NCBI GenBank assembly: GCA_028704385.1
Contig: JAQVLA010000013.1
Location: forward strand, 1-64,000
DNA length: 64,000 bases
Origin: Bacteroidales bacterium
GTDB taxonomy: Bacteria; Bacteroidota; Bacteroidia; Bacteroidales; F082
Direction: 5' to 3'
Both the position numbers and the translations under genes were made by a program. Below the pieces are notes generated by a model. That model was not told the DNA's origin. It saw only the letters and a list, made by a program, of their open reading frames with translations, and did no database searches. Positions 27,979-36,733 of this stretch are shown one piece after another. The first letter of the stretch is position 1, and the number at the start of each line of letters is the position of its first letter.

Positions 27979-29109
27979 ATGCAAACATCTGTGATGAATG
28001 ACCCTGCCATTATCAACATTGGCACTTACACCTATTCAAGGGCGTTGCTGATCAAAGTTCGACTTGAATCGGAAGGTATCCCCTGTTTTTTAAGCCATGC
28101 GTCAGGATCAGGCACTGAAGTTATGCTTCACGTTAACGAAAGTGATCTTCCTGATGCTCAACAATATATTAACATATTAGCTCATGCGAGTGGTACGGAA
28201 AAAGAAAAAAGCATTAAACTATTACGCAGTGTCAGACGTATTTTGGTCCCGGTTGACTTTTCGGACGAAAGTGAGAAAGCTGTACGATATGCGTTAAAAC
28301 TTGCTGCCTTCATGAAAGCCGACATCCGGTTGATGCATGCCTGGATGCCGGTTGCCGCAGAGCATTTTGCCTGGGGAGAGATGTATGCCATGCAAACCGA
28401 CATAGAATCGCAGATCAGAAATGCGGAAGCCGAAGCAGAAGATCGTTTACAGCTTTTTCAGCAAGAACTTAAGCTACAGATCAAAAGGAAAAAAATTAAA
28501 GGTGTGGATGTTGATTTTGATTTGATCAGAGGTAATGCTTCCGAGGCCATTTCTGCAGTTGCGCATGATTACAAGCCCGGTTTAATTGTAATGGGAACCA
28601 AGGGTAAGCAGCGTTTTGAAAGGGGTTTTTTTGGCAGTACAACGCTCAAGGCTATTTCCGGAGGAAAGATTCCGGTGCTGGCCATTCCGCCATCCTATGA
28701 CGAAAGCAGCTTTGAACAAACAAAACAATTGCTGTATGTAACCAGTTTTGATGACACGGATTTTGACAGCCTGAGTCGGCTGATGGCTTTTGTGCGGCCT
28801 TTTAATGCAAGGATATTTTGTTTGCACGTGCATCAAAAAGGCAGCCTGGTGGTTGACGAAACCCGTATGCGCCAGATGCGCGAACACTTTAATCAGTTTT
28901 ATCAGAACTTTCAGGTGGAGTGCGGGCTGCTGGAAAGTGGTGATGTATTAGATGGAATAGAACGTTTTATACAGGAGCATAAAATTGATGTGCTTGCCCT
29001 GACCGCCAAAAAGCAAAATCTGCTAGCACAATTGTTCGAGCCGGGGCTGAGTCGTAAACTGTTGTTTCGATCTTCTATTCCGCTTTTGGTTTTTGGCGGT
29101 TTAAAATAG
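27979..29109 (+). CDS. DUF2007-UspA-UspA fusion protein (universal stress protein)
   Basis: About 376 residues from the ATG at 27979 (an in-frame ATG at 27994 is also possible; the frame opens further upstream, but that part looks unlike the family). Residues about 10-65 match the DUF2007 signal-transducing domain (TYTYSRALLIKVRLESEGIP, then a VNESDLPDAQQYI segment). Two UspA domains follow. The first starts RRILVPVDFSDESEKAVRYA and has the ATP-binding-type GTKGKQRFERGFFGST. The second is degenerate and ends in LSRKLLFRSSIPLLVFGG. Proteins with two Usp domains act in stress and energy sensing; the N-terminal DUF2007 fusion is less usual. It converges on the sensor kinase gene with only six bases between stops. 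Confidence 0.82.
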   Translation: MQTSVMNDPAIINIGTYTYSRALLIKVRLESEGIPCFLSHASGSGTEVMLHVNESDLPDAQQYINILAHASGTEKEKSIKLLRSVRRILVPVDFSDESEKAVRYALKLAAFMKADIRLMHAWMPVAAEHFAWGEMYAMQTDIESQIRNAEAEAEDRLQLFQQELKLQIKRKKIKGVDVDFDLIRGNASEAISAVAHDYKPGLIVMGTKGKQRFERGFFGSTTLKAISGGKIPVLAIPPSYDESSFEQTKQLLYVTSFDDTDFDSLSRLMAFVRPFNARIFCLHVHQKGSLVVDETRMRQMREHFNQFYQNFQVECGLLESGDVLDGIERFIQEHKIDVLALTAKKQNLLAQLFEPGLSRKLLFRSSIPLLVFGGLK

Positions 29110-29115
29110 CCTTAA

Positions 29116-30621
29116 TTACTTCAGGCGCAACATAATACGAAAAGTTGTTCCTTCGTTAATGGTTGAGGTCTTCACGAATATCTTTCCTTTGTGGTAATCC
29201 TTGATGATGCGTTTGGCCAGGGATAACCCCAAACCCCAGCCACGTTTTTTACTGGTATATCCTGGATTGAAAACAGCTGAAAAAACAGATTTGTGCATTC
29301 CCTTTCCGGTATCCTTCACATCCAAAAGCAGGTAACGTTCATCGGTTTTCATTCTGATGGTAATGGTTCCATGACCACTCATGGCATCAATGGCATTCTT
29401 GCACAGGTTTTCGATCACCCAGCGAAAAAGCGAAGCATTTAATGGAATAATCACTGATTCTGCAGGCAACTGAAGGGTATAAATAATTTTTCGTGAGCTG
29501 CGTTTTTTTAGATAATCAATGGTTTCTTCTATTACTTTGGTAATGTTTGAAGGCTCCAGCACGGGGGCTGAACCAATCCGGCTAAAACGTTCGGTGATGG
29601 TTTCCAGCCGTTGCACATCTTTCTCCATTTCTTCAACACCTTCAATTTTCTCGGGTTGCATTTTGAGCAATTCGATCCAGGCCATAAGCGACGACAAGGG
29701 TGTACCAATCTGATGTGCCGTTTCTTTAGCCATACCCGCCCACACCTGGTTTTGCTCCGAACGCCGTGCATAGCTGAAAAGCAGATAGGCCATTAACAAA
29801 AACAGGGTAATAATCAGGATTTGAAACAAGGGAAAAAATTGCATCTGAAGCAGTAAATCGGAACTTCGGTAAAAGATGTACGTCCGGCCAATATTTTCCA
29901 AATCAATAGAAATAGGTTTGTTTTCAGCAGACATATCATCAAGCTGTTGCTTCACAAAACTGCTGTCATGCATATCAAACCCATCCAGATTACCATACTG
30001 TATCACCTTTTTTTGAGTGCTATCTGTAATAATAACCGGTACACTGACTGCATTTAAGGCTACCTCATTAAAAAAAGAACTCACCAGATCGTCCAACACA
30101 TTCTTCATCTCCGTAAATATGCGCGATTCCTTGTAATACAACATTTGCTTTTTGTTTCCCGAAAGGATTATTTCGATGGGTTCATATACGGTATATTCGG
30201 CTAGTAGGTCGGGTGATAAACTGTCAATATGTTGTTGATGAGGTGGCAAATTAGCACTCCACTCAATATGATTATTTTCGTTCGTAATAAGAACTGGGAT
30301 ACTTGTATTGTTTGAGATAATTTCGAGATAGAAATTTAAATTTTCGTTAGGTGCTGCTATCAATAATCTGCGATAAGCCTGGGCCAAGAGCTCGATGCGT
30401 TTGCGCTCCTGTTCGCGCACCTCATCAAAAAATGCTTCGGTAATATTCATCAGGCTGGCCCGCCGCTGAACGGCATCGGCCCAAACCCTTATCTGGGTAC
30501 GCTCCTGCACGGCAAAACGATTAACAAGCACATTGGTATAATAAATGGATGCCCCGATAATGACCAGTGCAATGATGGCCAACACTATTTTCCAACGCTT
30601 TTTTTGAGCATATAAATTCAC
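29116..30621 (-). CDS. Membrane-bound sensor histidine kinase
   Basis: About 501 residues from a GTG at 30621 (NLYAQKKRWKIVLAIIAL; a TTG at 30630 is possible, no ATG exists). One membrane helix lies near residues 11-30 and a second around 270-288, with a sensor region of about 235 residues between them. The kinase core has His in MAKETAHQIGTPLSSLMAWI, an N box NLCKNAIDAM, DTGKGMHKS and WGLGLSLAKRII. No receiver is fused and no response regulator is adjacent, so it is an orphan kinase in this window. A complete promoter lies at 30647-30677, within the end of the upstream PHP gene. Confidence 0.9.
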   Translation of the reverse strand: MNLYAQKKRWKIVLAIIALVIIGASIYYTNVLVNRFAVQERTQIRVWADAVQRRASLMNITEAFFDEVREQERKRIELLAQAYRRLLIAAPNENLNFYLEIISNNTSIPVLITNENNHIEWSANLPPHQQHIDSLSPDLLAEYTVYEPIEIILSGNKKQMLYYKESRIFTEMKNVLDDLVSSFFNEVALNAVSVPVIITDSTQKKVIQYGNLDGFDMHDSSFVKQQLDDMSAENKPISIDLENIGRTYIFYRSSDLLLQMQFFPLFQILIITLFLLMAYLLFSYARRSEQNQVWAGMAKETAHQIGTPLSSLMAWIELLKMQPEKIEGVEEMEKDVQRLETITERFSRIGSAPVLEPSNITKVIEETIDYLKKRSSRKIIYTLQLPAESVIIPLNASLFRWVIENLCKNAIDAMSGHGTITIRMKTDERYLLLDVKDTGKGMHKSVFSAVFNPGYTSKKRGWGLGLSLAKRIIKDYHKGKIFVKTSTINEGTTFRIMLRLK

Positions 30622-30646
30622 TTGAGGCAAACGTTTAAGTCAGGTG

Positions 30647-30677
30647 TAAAAGTATAAAAACCAGTAAATTTAGCAAA
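30647..30677 (-). promoter_or_regulatory. Promoter of the orphan sensor kinase gene
   Basis: Minus strand: TTTG at 30677-30674, 19-base spacer, TACTTTTA at 30654-30647 (one mismatch to TAnnTTTG). The spacing is ideal and it supports a GTG/TTG start at 30621-30630 with a leader of about 20 bases. Confidence 0.6.
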
Positions 30678-30684
30678 TTGAAGC

Positions 30685-31530
30685 TCACAACAAAGCAATC
30701 TCCTGCCATTGTTTTTGCTGAAAGTTCCAGGTGCTTCGATATCCGGCATTTTTTAGTGCCTCAACAGCTTCGTCAAATAACAGCACAACTTCATGAGCCT
30801 GATGTGCGTCTGAGCTAATAATAACCGGAATGTTCAAGGTTTTCATTTCCTTTAAAATCCAATCCGAAGGAAAAAGACTATCAGACCGGCCTTTGTATTT
30901 GCCACGGGTGTTCAGTTCTGCCACAACATCCTTTTCTTTGATCAACCGAAGCGTCTCGCGTACCAAATTACGATACCAGGTTTCGTCCTCTCGAAAAAAC
31001 CGATTTTGATTGTGCATCTTGATCTTATCCAGATGACCAATAATATCAGGTGTTTGCTGCTCCAACATCCGATTGGTTTGGTGATAAAATGCTTTTACTG
31101 CCATGCGGATATCCCCACCAAAAAACTGCTGAAGACCATCATCATATATTTCGCGTTTTGGTCCGTCAATAAACCATAGATTCTCAAGGCGATCCGCACC
31201 AACAAGATGAACAGATCCAATGGTATAATCCAGATTTAAGTCAGGATTTTGATGAAAGAAATCATCCATCAAAACGGGAATATGATCCACTTCGAGACTA
31301 AGCATTATTTCTATCCGATTGGCAAATTCTGTTTTAAGTTGCTCTATTTTGGCAATATAATTTGACAATTCCCCTTCAGCAATGCTAAAAGAATTTAAAA
31401 AGGGCACGGGTGCATGATCGCTAAAACCCAGGCTTTGCAGTCCGGAATCAATTGCTGATTTTACAACCTCTTCAGGCGTGGATTTGCCATCAGAAAAAAT
31501 TGTGTGCGTATGCAGGTTTTGCGTAATCAT
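30685..31530 (-). CDS. PHP-domain phosphoesterase, histidinol-phosphatase HisJ-like
   Basis: A 281-residue PHP-family metal-dependent phosphoesterase. The N-terminal metal motif NLHTHTIFSDGK is intact, followed by GFSDHAPV, EVDHIP, and the C-terminal ISSDAHQAHEV. The family includes HisJ-type histidinol phosphatases; no other his gene is present here, so the substrate is uncertain. It lies eight bases after the U32-family gene and is probably co-transcribed with it. Confidence 0.85.
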   Translation of the reverse strand: MITQNLHTHTIFSDGKSTPEEVVKSAIDSGLQSLGFSDHAPVPFLNSFSIAEGELSNYIAKIEQLKTEFANRIEIMLSLEVDHIPVLMDDFFHQNPDLNLDYTIGSVHLVGADRLENLWFIDGPKREIYDDGLQQFFGGDIRMAVKAFYHQTNRMLEQQTPDIIGHLDKIKMHNQNRFFREDETWYRNLVRETLRLIKEKDVVAELNTRGKYKGRSDSLFPSDWILKEMKTLNIPVIISSDAHQAHEVVLLFDEAVEALKNAGYRSTWNFQQKQWQEIALL

Positions 31531-31538
31531 GAGGCTTT

Positions 31539-32786
31539 CTATTTGTTTTCAACCAGTTTGTACACCTTATCGCCTCTGCGAACCAGCGTATTGACAGGGA
31601 TGGAGCATAAATCACCTTTTTTTGCCTGCTCAACCTTTTGCAAATCCACCCTGATTTCATTGATTTGCTCCTCAACGACTCCCGTAGTCGGCCCGATTAT
31701 CAAGATTTCATCCCTTAAAGCCATGCTGTGGGTTTCCATTTTTATTTCTGCCACACCAATCTTAGTAAAATAATTGGTCACCAAACCCACGTAAACCTTC
31801 CTTTTTGTTGCCTGCGAACCATACGATTCCGTCCATTCACCGATTTTTCTTCCTAGATAATAACCATCCCAAAAACCACGGTTATATACTTCGGAAAGAC
31901 GGTTTTGCCAGGCTTCCACTTTCTGCTGATCAAAAGTGCCATCCAACACAGCCTCAACAGCTTCGTGATATACTTTGGTAACAACTTTTACGTATTCAGG
32001 CGAGCGGCCACGTCCTTCAATCTTGAGCACTTCGACGCCGGCATCCAGCAGTTTATCCAGAAACGGCAGGGTGTTCAGGTCTTTTGGCGACATGATGTAT
32101 TCATTATCCACTTCCATTTCGAGCTCGCTGTCGCGATCTTTTACTGAATAACCCCTTCGGCAAGGCTGCAAACAAGCACCTCGGTTGGCAGAGGAATTCA
32201 GCAAATCGAGGCTGAGGTAGCATTTTCCGGAAACAGCCATGCACAAAGCCCCATGAACAAAAACTTCAATCCTTACCAAATCGCCGGAAGGACCTGTAAT
32301 GTGCTGTTGCCGGATTTTTTCGGTGATAGCTTTTACCTGATTCAAGTTAAGTTCACGTGCAGTTACCATCACATCAGCAAATTGTGCATAATAACGCACC
32401 GCTTCAATATTGGTGATATTGGTTTGGGTGGACATATGCACCGTAACATCATGCTGCCGTGCATATTGAATAACTGCCTGATCCGATGCAATCACAGCGG
32501 TGATGTGGTTGGCTTTTACCGTATCAACCAGCTGTTTCATTTCTTCGAGTTCTTCGTCAAAAATTACGGTATTGATGGTTACATAACTGCGCACCTGATG
32601 TGCTTCACAAATCGCAGCAATCTGCTTCAGGTCGCTAAGTGTGAAGTTTTTGGACGACTTTGAACGCATATTCAGGGAACCAATACCAAAATACACCGAA
32701 CCAGCTCCGGCCTGAATGGCAGCCATTAGTGACTCATAGGAGCCAACTGGTGCCATAATCTCAATAAGATGAGGATTCTTTATCAT
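31539..32786 (-). CDS. Peptidase U32 family protein (RlhA/YegQ/YhbU type)
   Basis: A 415-residue U32-family protein. The four cysteines that bind the iron-sulfur cluster in this family are at residues 182, 189, 205 and 209 (HGALCMAVSGKC, then GACLQPC). Family members in E. coli act in RNA hydroxylation (RlhA, TrhP) and ubiquinone synthesis (UbiU/V) rather than as proteases. The YegQ-like C-terminal beta-barrel (about 320-415, with GPTTGVVEEQI) points to the tRNA/rRNA hydroxylation branch, but this is inference. A MITE-like repeat lies 115 bases upstream of the ATG. Confidence 0.88.
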   Translation of the reverse strand: MIKNPHLIEIMAPVGSYESLMAAIQAGAGSVYFGIGSLNMRSKSSKNFTLSDLKQIAAICEAHQVRSYVTINTVIFDEELEEMKQLVDTVKANHITAVIASDQAVIQYARQHDVTVHMSTQTNITNIEAVRYYAQFADVMVTARELNLNQVKAITEKIRQQHITGPSGDLVRIEVFVHGALCMAVSGKCYLSLDLLNSSANRGACLQPCRRGYSVKDRDSELEMEVDNEYIMSPKDLNTLPFLDKLLDAGVEVLKIEGRGRSPEYVKVVTKVYHEAVEAVLDGTFDQQKVEAWQNRLSEVYNRGFWDGYYLGRKIGEWTESYGSQATKRKVYVGLVTNYFTKIGVAEIKMETHSMALRDEILIIGPTTGVVEEQINEIRVDLQKVEQAKKGDLCSIPVNTLVRRGDKVYKLVENK

Positions 32787-32901
32787 GCTGCAAAAATAGC
32801 GATTTGCTTTGCTTGTTGATATGACAGTATTAAAAGGTAATATGTCGCACTGCTTTATTCTTAGACCAATTGCGTGTTTTGAATTTCAAAAAAATCTTTA
32901 G

Positions 32902-33013
32902 TATTCAAATTGTCTGGTAAAAGATACTGTAGTCCATAACAGGATAGTTTCCAGGGACAGCATTATTACAACGATTGAGCTTTGTATGTAATTTTACCGG
33001 ACAATTTTGAATA
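32902..33013. mobile_element. MITE-like element with ~21-base terminal inverted repeats
   Basis: The left end (32902-32922) reads TATTCAAATTGTCTGGTAAA plus one A. The right end (32992-33013) is its inverted copy with one extra base and one substitution (it contains TTTTACCGGACAATTTTGAA). The interior of 69 bases has no reading frame. TA occurs at both outer ends, compatible with a TA target duplication as in IS630/Tc1-type elements. It sits between the AsmA-like gene and the U32-family gene. An alternative reading is a long-range RNA hairpin. No second copy was noticed in the window. Confidence 0.5.
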
Positions 33014-33026
33014 GAAAAATAAGGGA

Positions 33027-34700
33027 TTATTGCGCAATCTCGTTTTTAAACTTCTCCCATTCCTTTCGCAGTGCATCATCTTTATTCATGCGCTGCTGCT
33101 TGCCGGGTTTAAGCGTGTTGAAAAATCCGTTCTCAATTGTTTTCCAATACATATTGAAAAAGCCTTTGTAAGGAACCCTTACGGTTTGCATCTGCACCTG
33201 GCGGATACCTTCACCCTCTGCCGGATTTTCACGGCGTAAGATAAGATTTGCAATCAGGCTGAGGAATTTATTTGGATTGTTTGAATGTTTTTTAGTTACA
33301 TTAACCACTAAATCGTGATAGCGCATTTCAAATATTCCCGAAGCTGCGTCCTGATTGCCCAAACCTTTGAAATAAACCGAATCAATATACCCGGATCGAA
33401 ACAATGCTCCCGCAGCACTCTCGCTAACAACATTCACGGCATTAGCATTCATGCTTCCCAACCGGCCATAAAAATCAAAGCTGTTATCTGGCGTAAAATG
33501 CCATTGTATTCGGTTATCAAAATGCGCTTCTCCCAACAAAATTCCCTTACTATGGGCAATGAGATCTGCTTGTTTGCCTGTACTTGGATCAACAGAGGCA
33601 AATCCGGTTATCAGGGTAAACAAACTATCAAAATTAACACTGGGCGTATCGGGTTTGTTACCCATCAACTCTGTATAAACAACGCTTGCATTTAGTAATA
33701 AAATAGTATCTATTCCGAAGTTTCCTTTGATAGCTCGAACAGCCTGCTGAGGCATTTTGGGTCGTTTGCTTTCGTCTGCCGGAATTCTTTTATCGCGCAT
33801 CAATCGGATTTTTGGCTCTTCCAATACCAACTTTTGCATAAAAACGCCCTCCCAACTTAGCAAGTCATCAATATCAAGCCCAACTGTTTGTATGTTTTTG
33901 ATGGTTAAATCAACAACATCATCCTGATTTCTGAGGCCAACGGCTTGTGCATGTAAACCACGGATTGGATACAGTTTCAGATCAGAAAATTTTAGCTCTT
34001 GTTCTTGTTGTAATATTTCTGATTTAGCTATATGAATCTTATAATATGACCCTGGTATTCTGAAACTTAACGAATCAATCTGCAACTGTGAGGCAAGCCT
34101 AAGCCCAAAATCAGGCTTATGGTTGAGGCTGTCGAAATTAAGGTGGATCCCTTCGAGCCGCATATTGACCGAAGGAACAAAAATATCATTCGTGTTTTTA
34201 TCTTTGGTTTGAATATTTATATAACCATCTTCCAGCACAAAGCGGTCAAAAATTATCTTCTTAAGTCCTTGAGGTTTAGTCGTATCCGTTTTTGCATCTG
34301 CCTGAAGCAGCTTTTTATCCGGTAAACTGCCAATCTCCAGGCTGGGTTGATGCAACAAAAGCTGAACTGCATGAAACTCTTTTTGATTCAAAAGTCGCTC
34401 AATATTCAACTTTTTAATTTCCAACCGCTTGATTCTTAAACTTGCCTCAGGGATTACATTGCTGGAAGAATCTGTTTTTCCGACAGGAATCAAACTCAAC
34501 TTGTATAAAATCAGGTTTTGCGTAAAAAAATCAACTCCCAATCTGCCAATTTCCAAATCGTAAAACTTACTAAGAGCAGTTTTACCATATTGCTTATAAA
34601 GTTCTTTTTTTACGGTATGTACAGCAAAAAAATAAAAGCCCAATCCAATGGCAAAACATGCCACAATGATTATTACTGTCCATTTTGTAAATCTCCGCAT
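33027..34700 (-). CDS. Large membrane-anchored AsmA-like protein
   Basis: About 557 residues from the ATG at 34700 (the TTG at 34706 is less likely). It has one N-terminal membrane helix (about residues 6-28) and a long beta-rich periplasmic part with repeats of lipid-transfer AsmA/DUF748 style, such as LRIKRLEIKKLNIERLL, VDLTIKNIQTVGLDIDDLL and LDSVYFKGLGNQ. A C-terminal helix with NPNKFLSLIANLILRRENP precedes a basic tail. AsmA-like proteins are thought to move phospholipids between membranes; assignment here rests on architecture, not on a clear motif. It is separated from the S9 peptidase gene upstream by a terminator. Confidence 0.6.
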   Translation of the reverse strand: MRRFTKWTVIIIVACFAIGLGFYFFAVHTVKKELYKQYGKTALSKFYDLEIGRLGVDFFTQNLILYKLSLIPVGKTDSSSNVIPEASLRIKRLEIKKLNIERLLNQKEFHAVQLLLHQPSLEIGSLPDKKLLQADAKTDTTKPQGLKKIIFDRFVLEDGYINIQTKDKNTNDIFVPSVNMRLEGIHLNFDSLNHKPDFGLRLASQLQIDSLSFRIPGSYYKIHIAKSEILQQEQELKFSDLKLYPIRGLHAQAVGLRNQDDVVDLTIKNIQTVGLDIDDLLSWEGVFMQKLVLEEPKIRLMRDKRIPADESKRPKMPQQAVRAIKGNFGIDTILLLNASVVYTELMGNKPDTPSVNFDSLFTLITGFASVDPSTGKQADLIAHSKGILLGEAHFDNRIQWHFTPDNSFDFYGRLGSMNANAVNVVSESAAGALFRSGYIDSVYFKGLGNQDAASGIFEMRYHDLVVNVTKKHSNNPNKFLSLIANLILRRENPAEGEGIRQVQMQTVRVPYKGFFNMYWKTIENGFFNTLKPGKQQRMNKDDALRKEWEKFKNEIAQ

Positions 34701-34704
34701 AAGC

Positions 34705-34741
34705 AAAAAATTTAGGGTAAAAGTAAGCCTTCTACCCTAAA
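34705..34741 (-). terminator. Rho-independent terminator of the S9 peptidase gene, overlapping a promoter
   Basis: Minus strand: TTTAGGGTA (34741-34733), 13-base loop, TACCCTAAA (34719-34711), then TTTTTT. The stem is a perfect 9-base inverted repeat. TACTTTTA on the minus strand (34725-34718) inside it resembles the -7 box for the AsmA-like gene that starts at 34700. Confidence 0.7.
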
Positions 34742-34790
34742 TGATCAACTTCCGATTCTCCGAGAACCTCTTAAACAAACTGAAAAACCA

Positions 34791-36692
34791 CTAATTAAGC
34801 AAATGATTCTTCAGAAATGCTTCCATAGCCCTGTAAAAATCAAAGCGGTTTTCTTCGTTTCTGAAACCGTGTCCTTCGTTGTCTTTCACCATATATTCCA
34901 CTTCAATTCCTCTTGTGCGCATGGCTTCCACTATCTGATCCGATTCGTCGATGTTCACACGTGGGTCGTTGGCACCCTGTGCCACAAAAAGCGGAGCAAT
35001 AATTTTGTCGGCATTCATGGCAGGTGAAGTAGCTTCAAATTGTTGCTTATCGGTTTCGGGATTGCCCACCATTTCGTACATCATATCCAACATGGGTTTC
35101 CAGTATGGTGGAATGGTTTGCATAAAGGTAAACAGGTTTGAAACGCCCACATAATCAACGCCGGCAGCATACAAGGTAGGTGTAACAACAAGGCCCTGCA
35201 AAGTAGCATAACCACCATAGCTTGCGCCATAAATTGCCACACGGTCTTTGTCGGCAATGCCTTCGCGAATGAGCCAATACACGCCATCAGTGATGTCATT
35301 TTGCATGCTCAAACCCCATTCCTTGAAAGAGGCTTCCCAAAAGGATTTTCCATAACCCGTTGAACCTCTGAAGTTCATCTGCAACACAGCAAAACCACGA
35401 TTGGCCAAAAACTGAACTTCGGGATTAAATCCCCAGCTGTCGCGTGCCCATGGGCCACCATGCGGATTTACAACAACAGGCAGGTTTTTAGCCTCCACAC
35501 CTTTGGGCAGGGTGAGATAACCATGAATCGTTAATCCATCGCGCGAACGGTATTGAATAGGTTTTACCTCTGCCATCTGATTTTCGTTGAGCCAGGGACT
35601 GACTTCTTGTATTTTGGTGAGTTCTTCATTGTTTTTGTTGTAAAGATAATAGGCACCCATCGAGCGGTCGCTGTAAGTACGAATGATGTAGGTTTCTTCG
35701 GCTTTGTCGCTGGCGGTAATAGCTATTTCATATCCATTCAGTAATGATTCGAGTTTTTCGAACATCGTCTCCGTTTCATCATCAAAGAAGTGACGCTCAC
35801 GTTTCCAGGAGGTATAGCTTACCGCTGTGATCACTTTACGCTTACGCGAATAGTTGATGCCACCAACATCATAATCTTCGTTTTCGTAAAGCACTTCCGT
35901 TTCTTTGGCAGTTTTGGGATCAAAGATTACGGCTGCTGATTTATCACGTCCCAGATTGGAAGTGGCATAAAGGTATTTATTATCAAAGGTGAAGAAATTC
36001 GGATTAAGAGATTCCTTGAAACTGGTGGTGAGTACCGGTTCAAACTCCTGTGATTCATCATCGCGATAGAGCAATTGTGTATTTACGCCGTCAACAATGG
36101 CAATAGCAATACGCAATTTGCCATCGTGGTCGGTCATCCAGCCTTGTATGTTTCCCGGATTTTCGGCCAGCATTACTTTTTCGCCGGTTTTGATATTGAG
36201 CCGATAAGGATCGAACACCATGGCATTGCGTTTGTTGAGGCCGATGATCACAAAATCAGGCTGATCTTCCAGATCGTCAATGATTTGTGTACGCACTCCT
36301 TCGAAACAGGTAAGACATTTACTGTTTTTTCCATTCTTATCAACTCCATAAAGGGCAAAATTCTCATCGCCACCGCTGTCTTTCAAAAACAGGATACGAT
36401 TGTCATTGGCCCAGTAATAACCAGCGATATCGCGATCTGTTTCAGAAGTGAGGCGGGTTGCCTTCTCACTTCCGGCCTTTTGAACAAAAATATTCATCCG
36501 GTTTTCATAAGGTGCCATAAAAGAGATGTATTTCCCATCGGGGCTGATTTGATAAGCACTCTTTTCGGGGTTTCTGAAGAAATCTTCCAAAGGAATCTGT
36601 GGAGGCATAATTGCAAAAATTTGTTGGGAAAACACCAGCATTACAATGACACTAATGGTTTTCTGCCAGGTTAAGTGAATTGTTTTTTCCAT
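34791..36692 (-). CDS. Exported S9-family prolyl oligopeptidase / acylaminoacyl peptidase
   Basis: About 633 residues from the ATG at 36692, which opens a signal peptide (MEKTIHLTWQKTISVIVMLV...FA). The first 370 residues form a beta-propeller of the S9 type. The C-terminal alpha/beta-hydrolase domain carries the nucleophile Ser in YGASYGGYATLQ, the Asp in GANDPRVN and the His in EGHGFRNE. Such enzymes cleave short peptides in the periplasm. An upstream extension from a GTG at 36737 lacks signal features and would overlap corA. The gene is followed by a strong terminator. Confidence 0.92.
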   Translation of the reverse strand: MEKTIHLTWQKTISVIVMLVFSQQIFAIMPPQIPLEDFFRNPEKSAYQISPDGKYISFMAPYENRMNIFVQKAGSEKATRLTSETDRDIAGYYWANDNRILFLKDSGGDENFALYGVDKNGKNSKCLTCFEGVRTQIIDDLEDQPDFVIIGLNKRNAMVFDPYRLNIKTGEKVMLAENPGNIQGWMTDHDGKLRIAIAIVDGVNTQLLYRDDESQEFEPVLTTSFKESLNPNFFTFDNKYLYATSNLGRDKSAAVIFDPKTAKETEVLYENEDYDVGGINYSRKRKVITAVSYTSWKRERHFFDDETETMFEKLESLLNGYEIAITASDKAEETYIIRTYSDRSMGAYYLYNKNNEELTKIQEVSPWLNENQMAEVKPIQYRSRDGLTIHGYLTLPKGVEAKNLPVVVNPHGGPWARDSWGFNPEVQFLANRGFAVLQMNFRGSTGYGKSFWEASFKEWGLSMQNDITDGVYWLIREGIADKDRVAIYGASYGGYATLQGLVVTPTLYAAGVDYVGVSNLFTFMQTIPPYWKPMLDMMYEMVGNPETDKQQFEATSPAMNADKIIAPLFVAQGANDPRVNIDESDQIVEAMRTRGIEVEYMVKDNEGHGFRNEENRFDFYRAMEAFLKNHLLN

Positions 36693-36733
36693 AAAAAAGA
36701 TATTTATAACATTTAACTTAAAGATTAGTTTGA

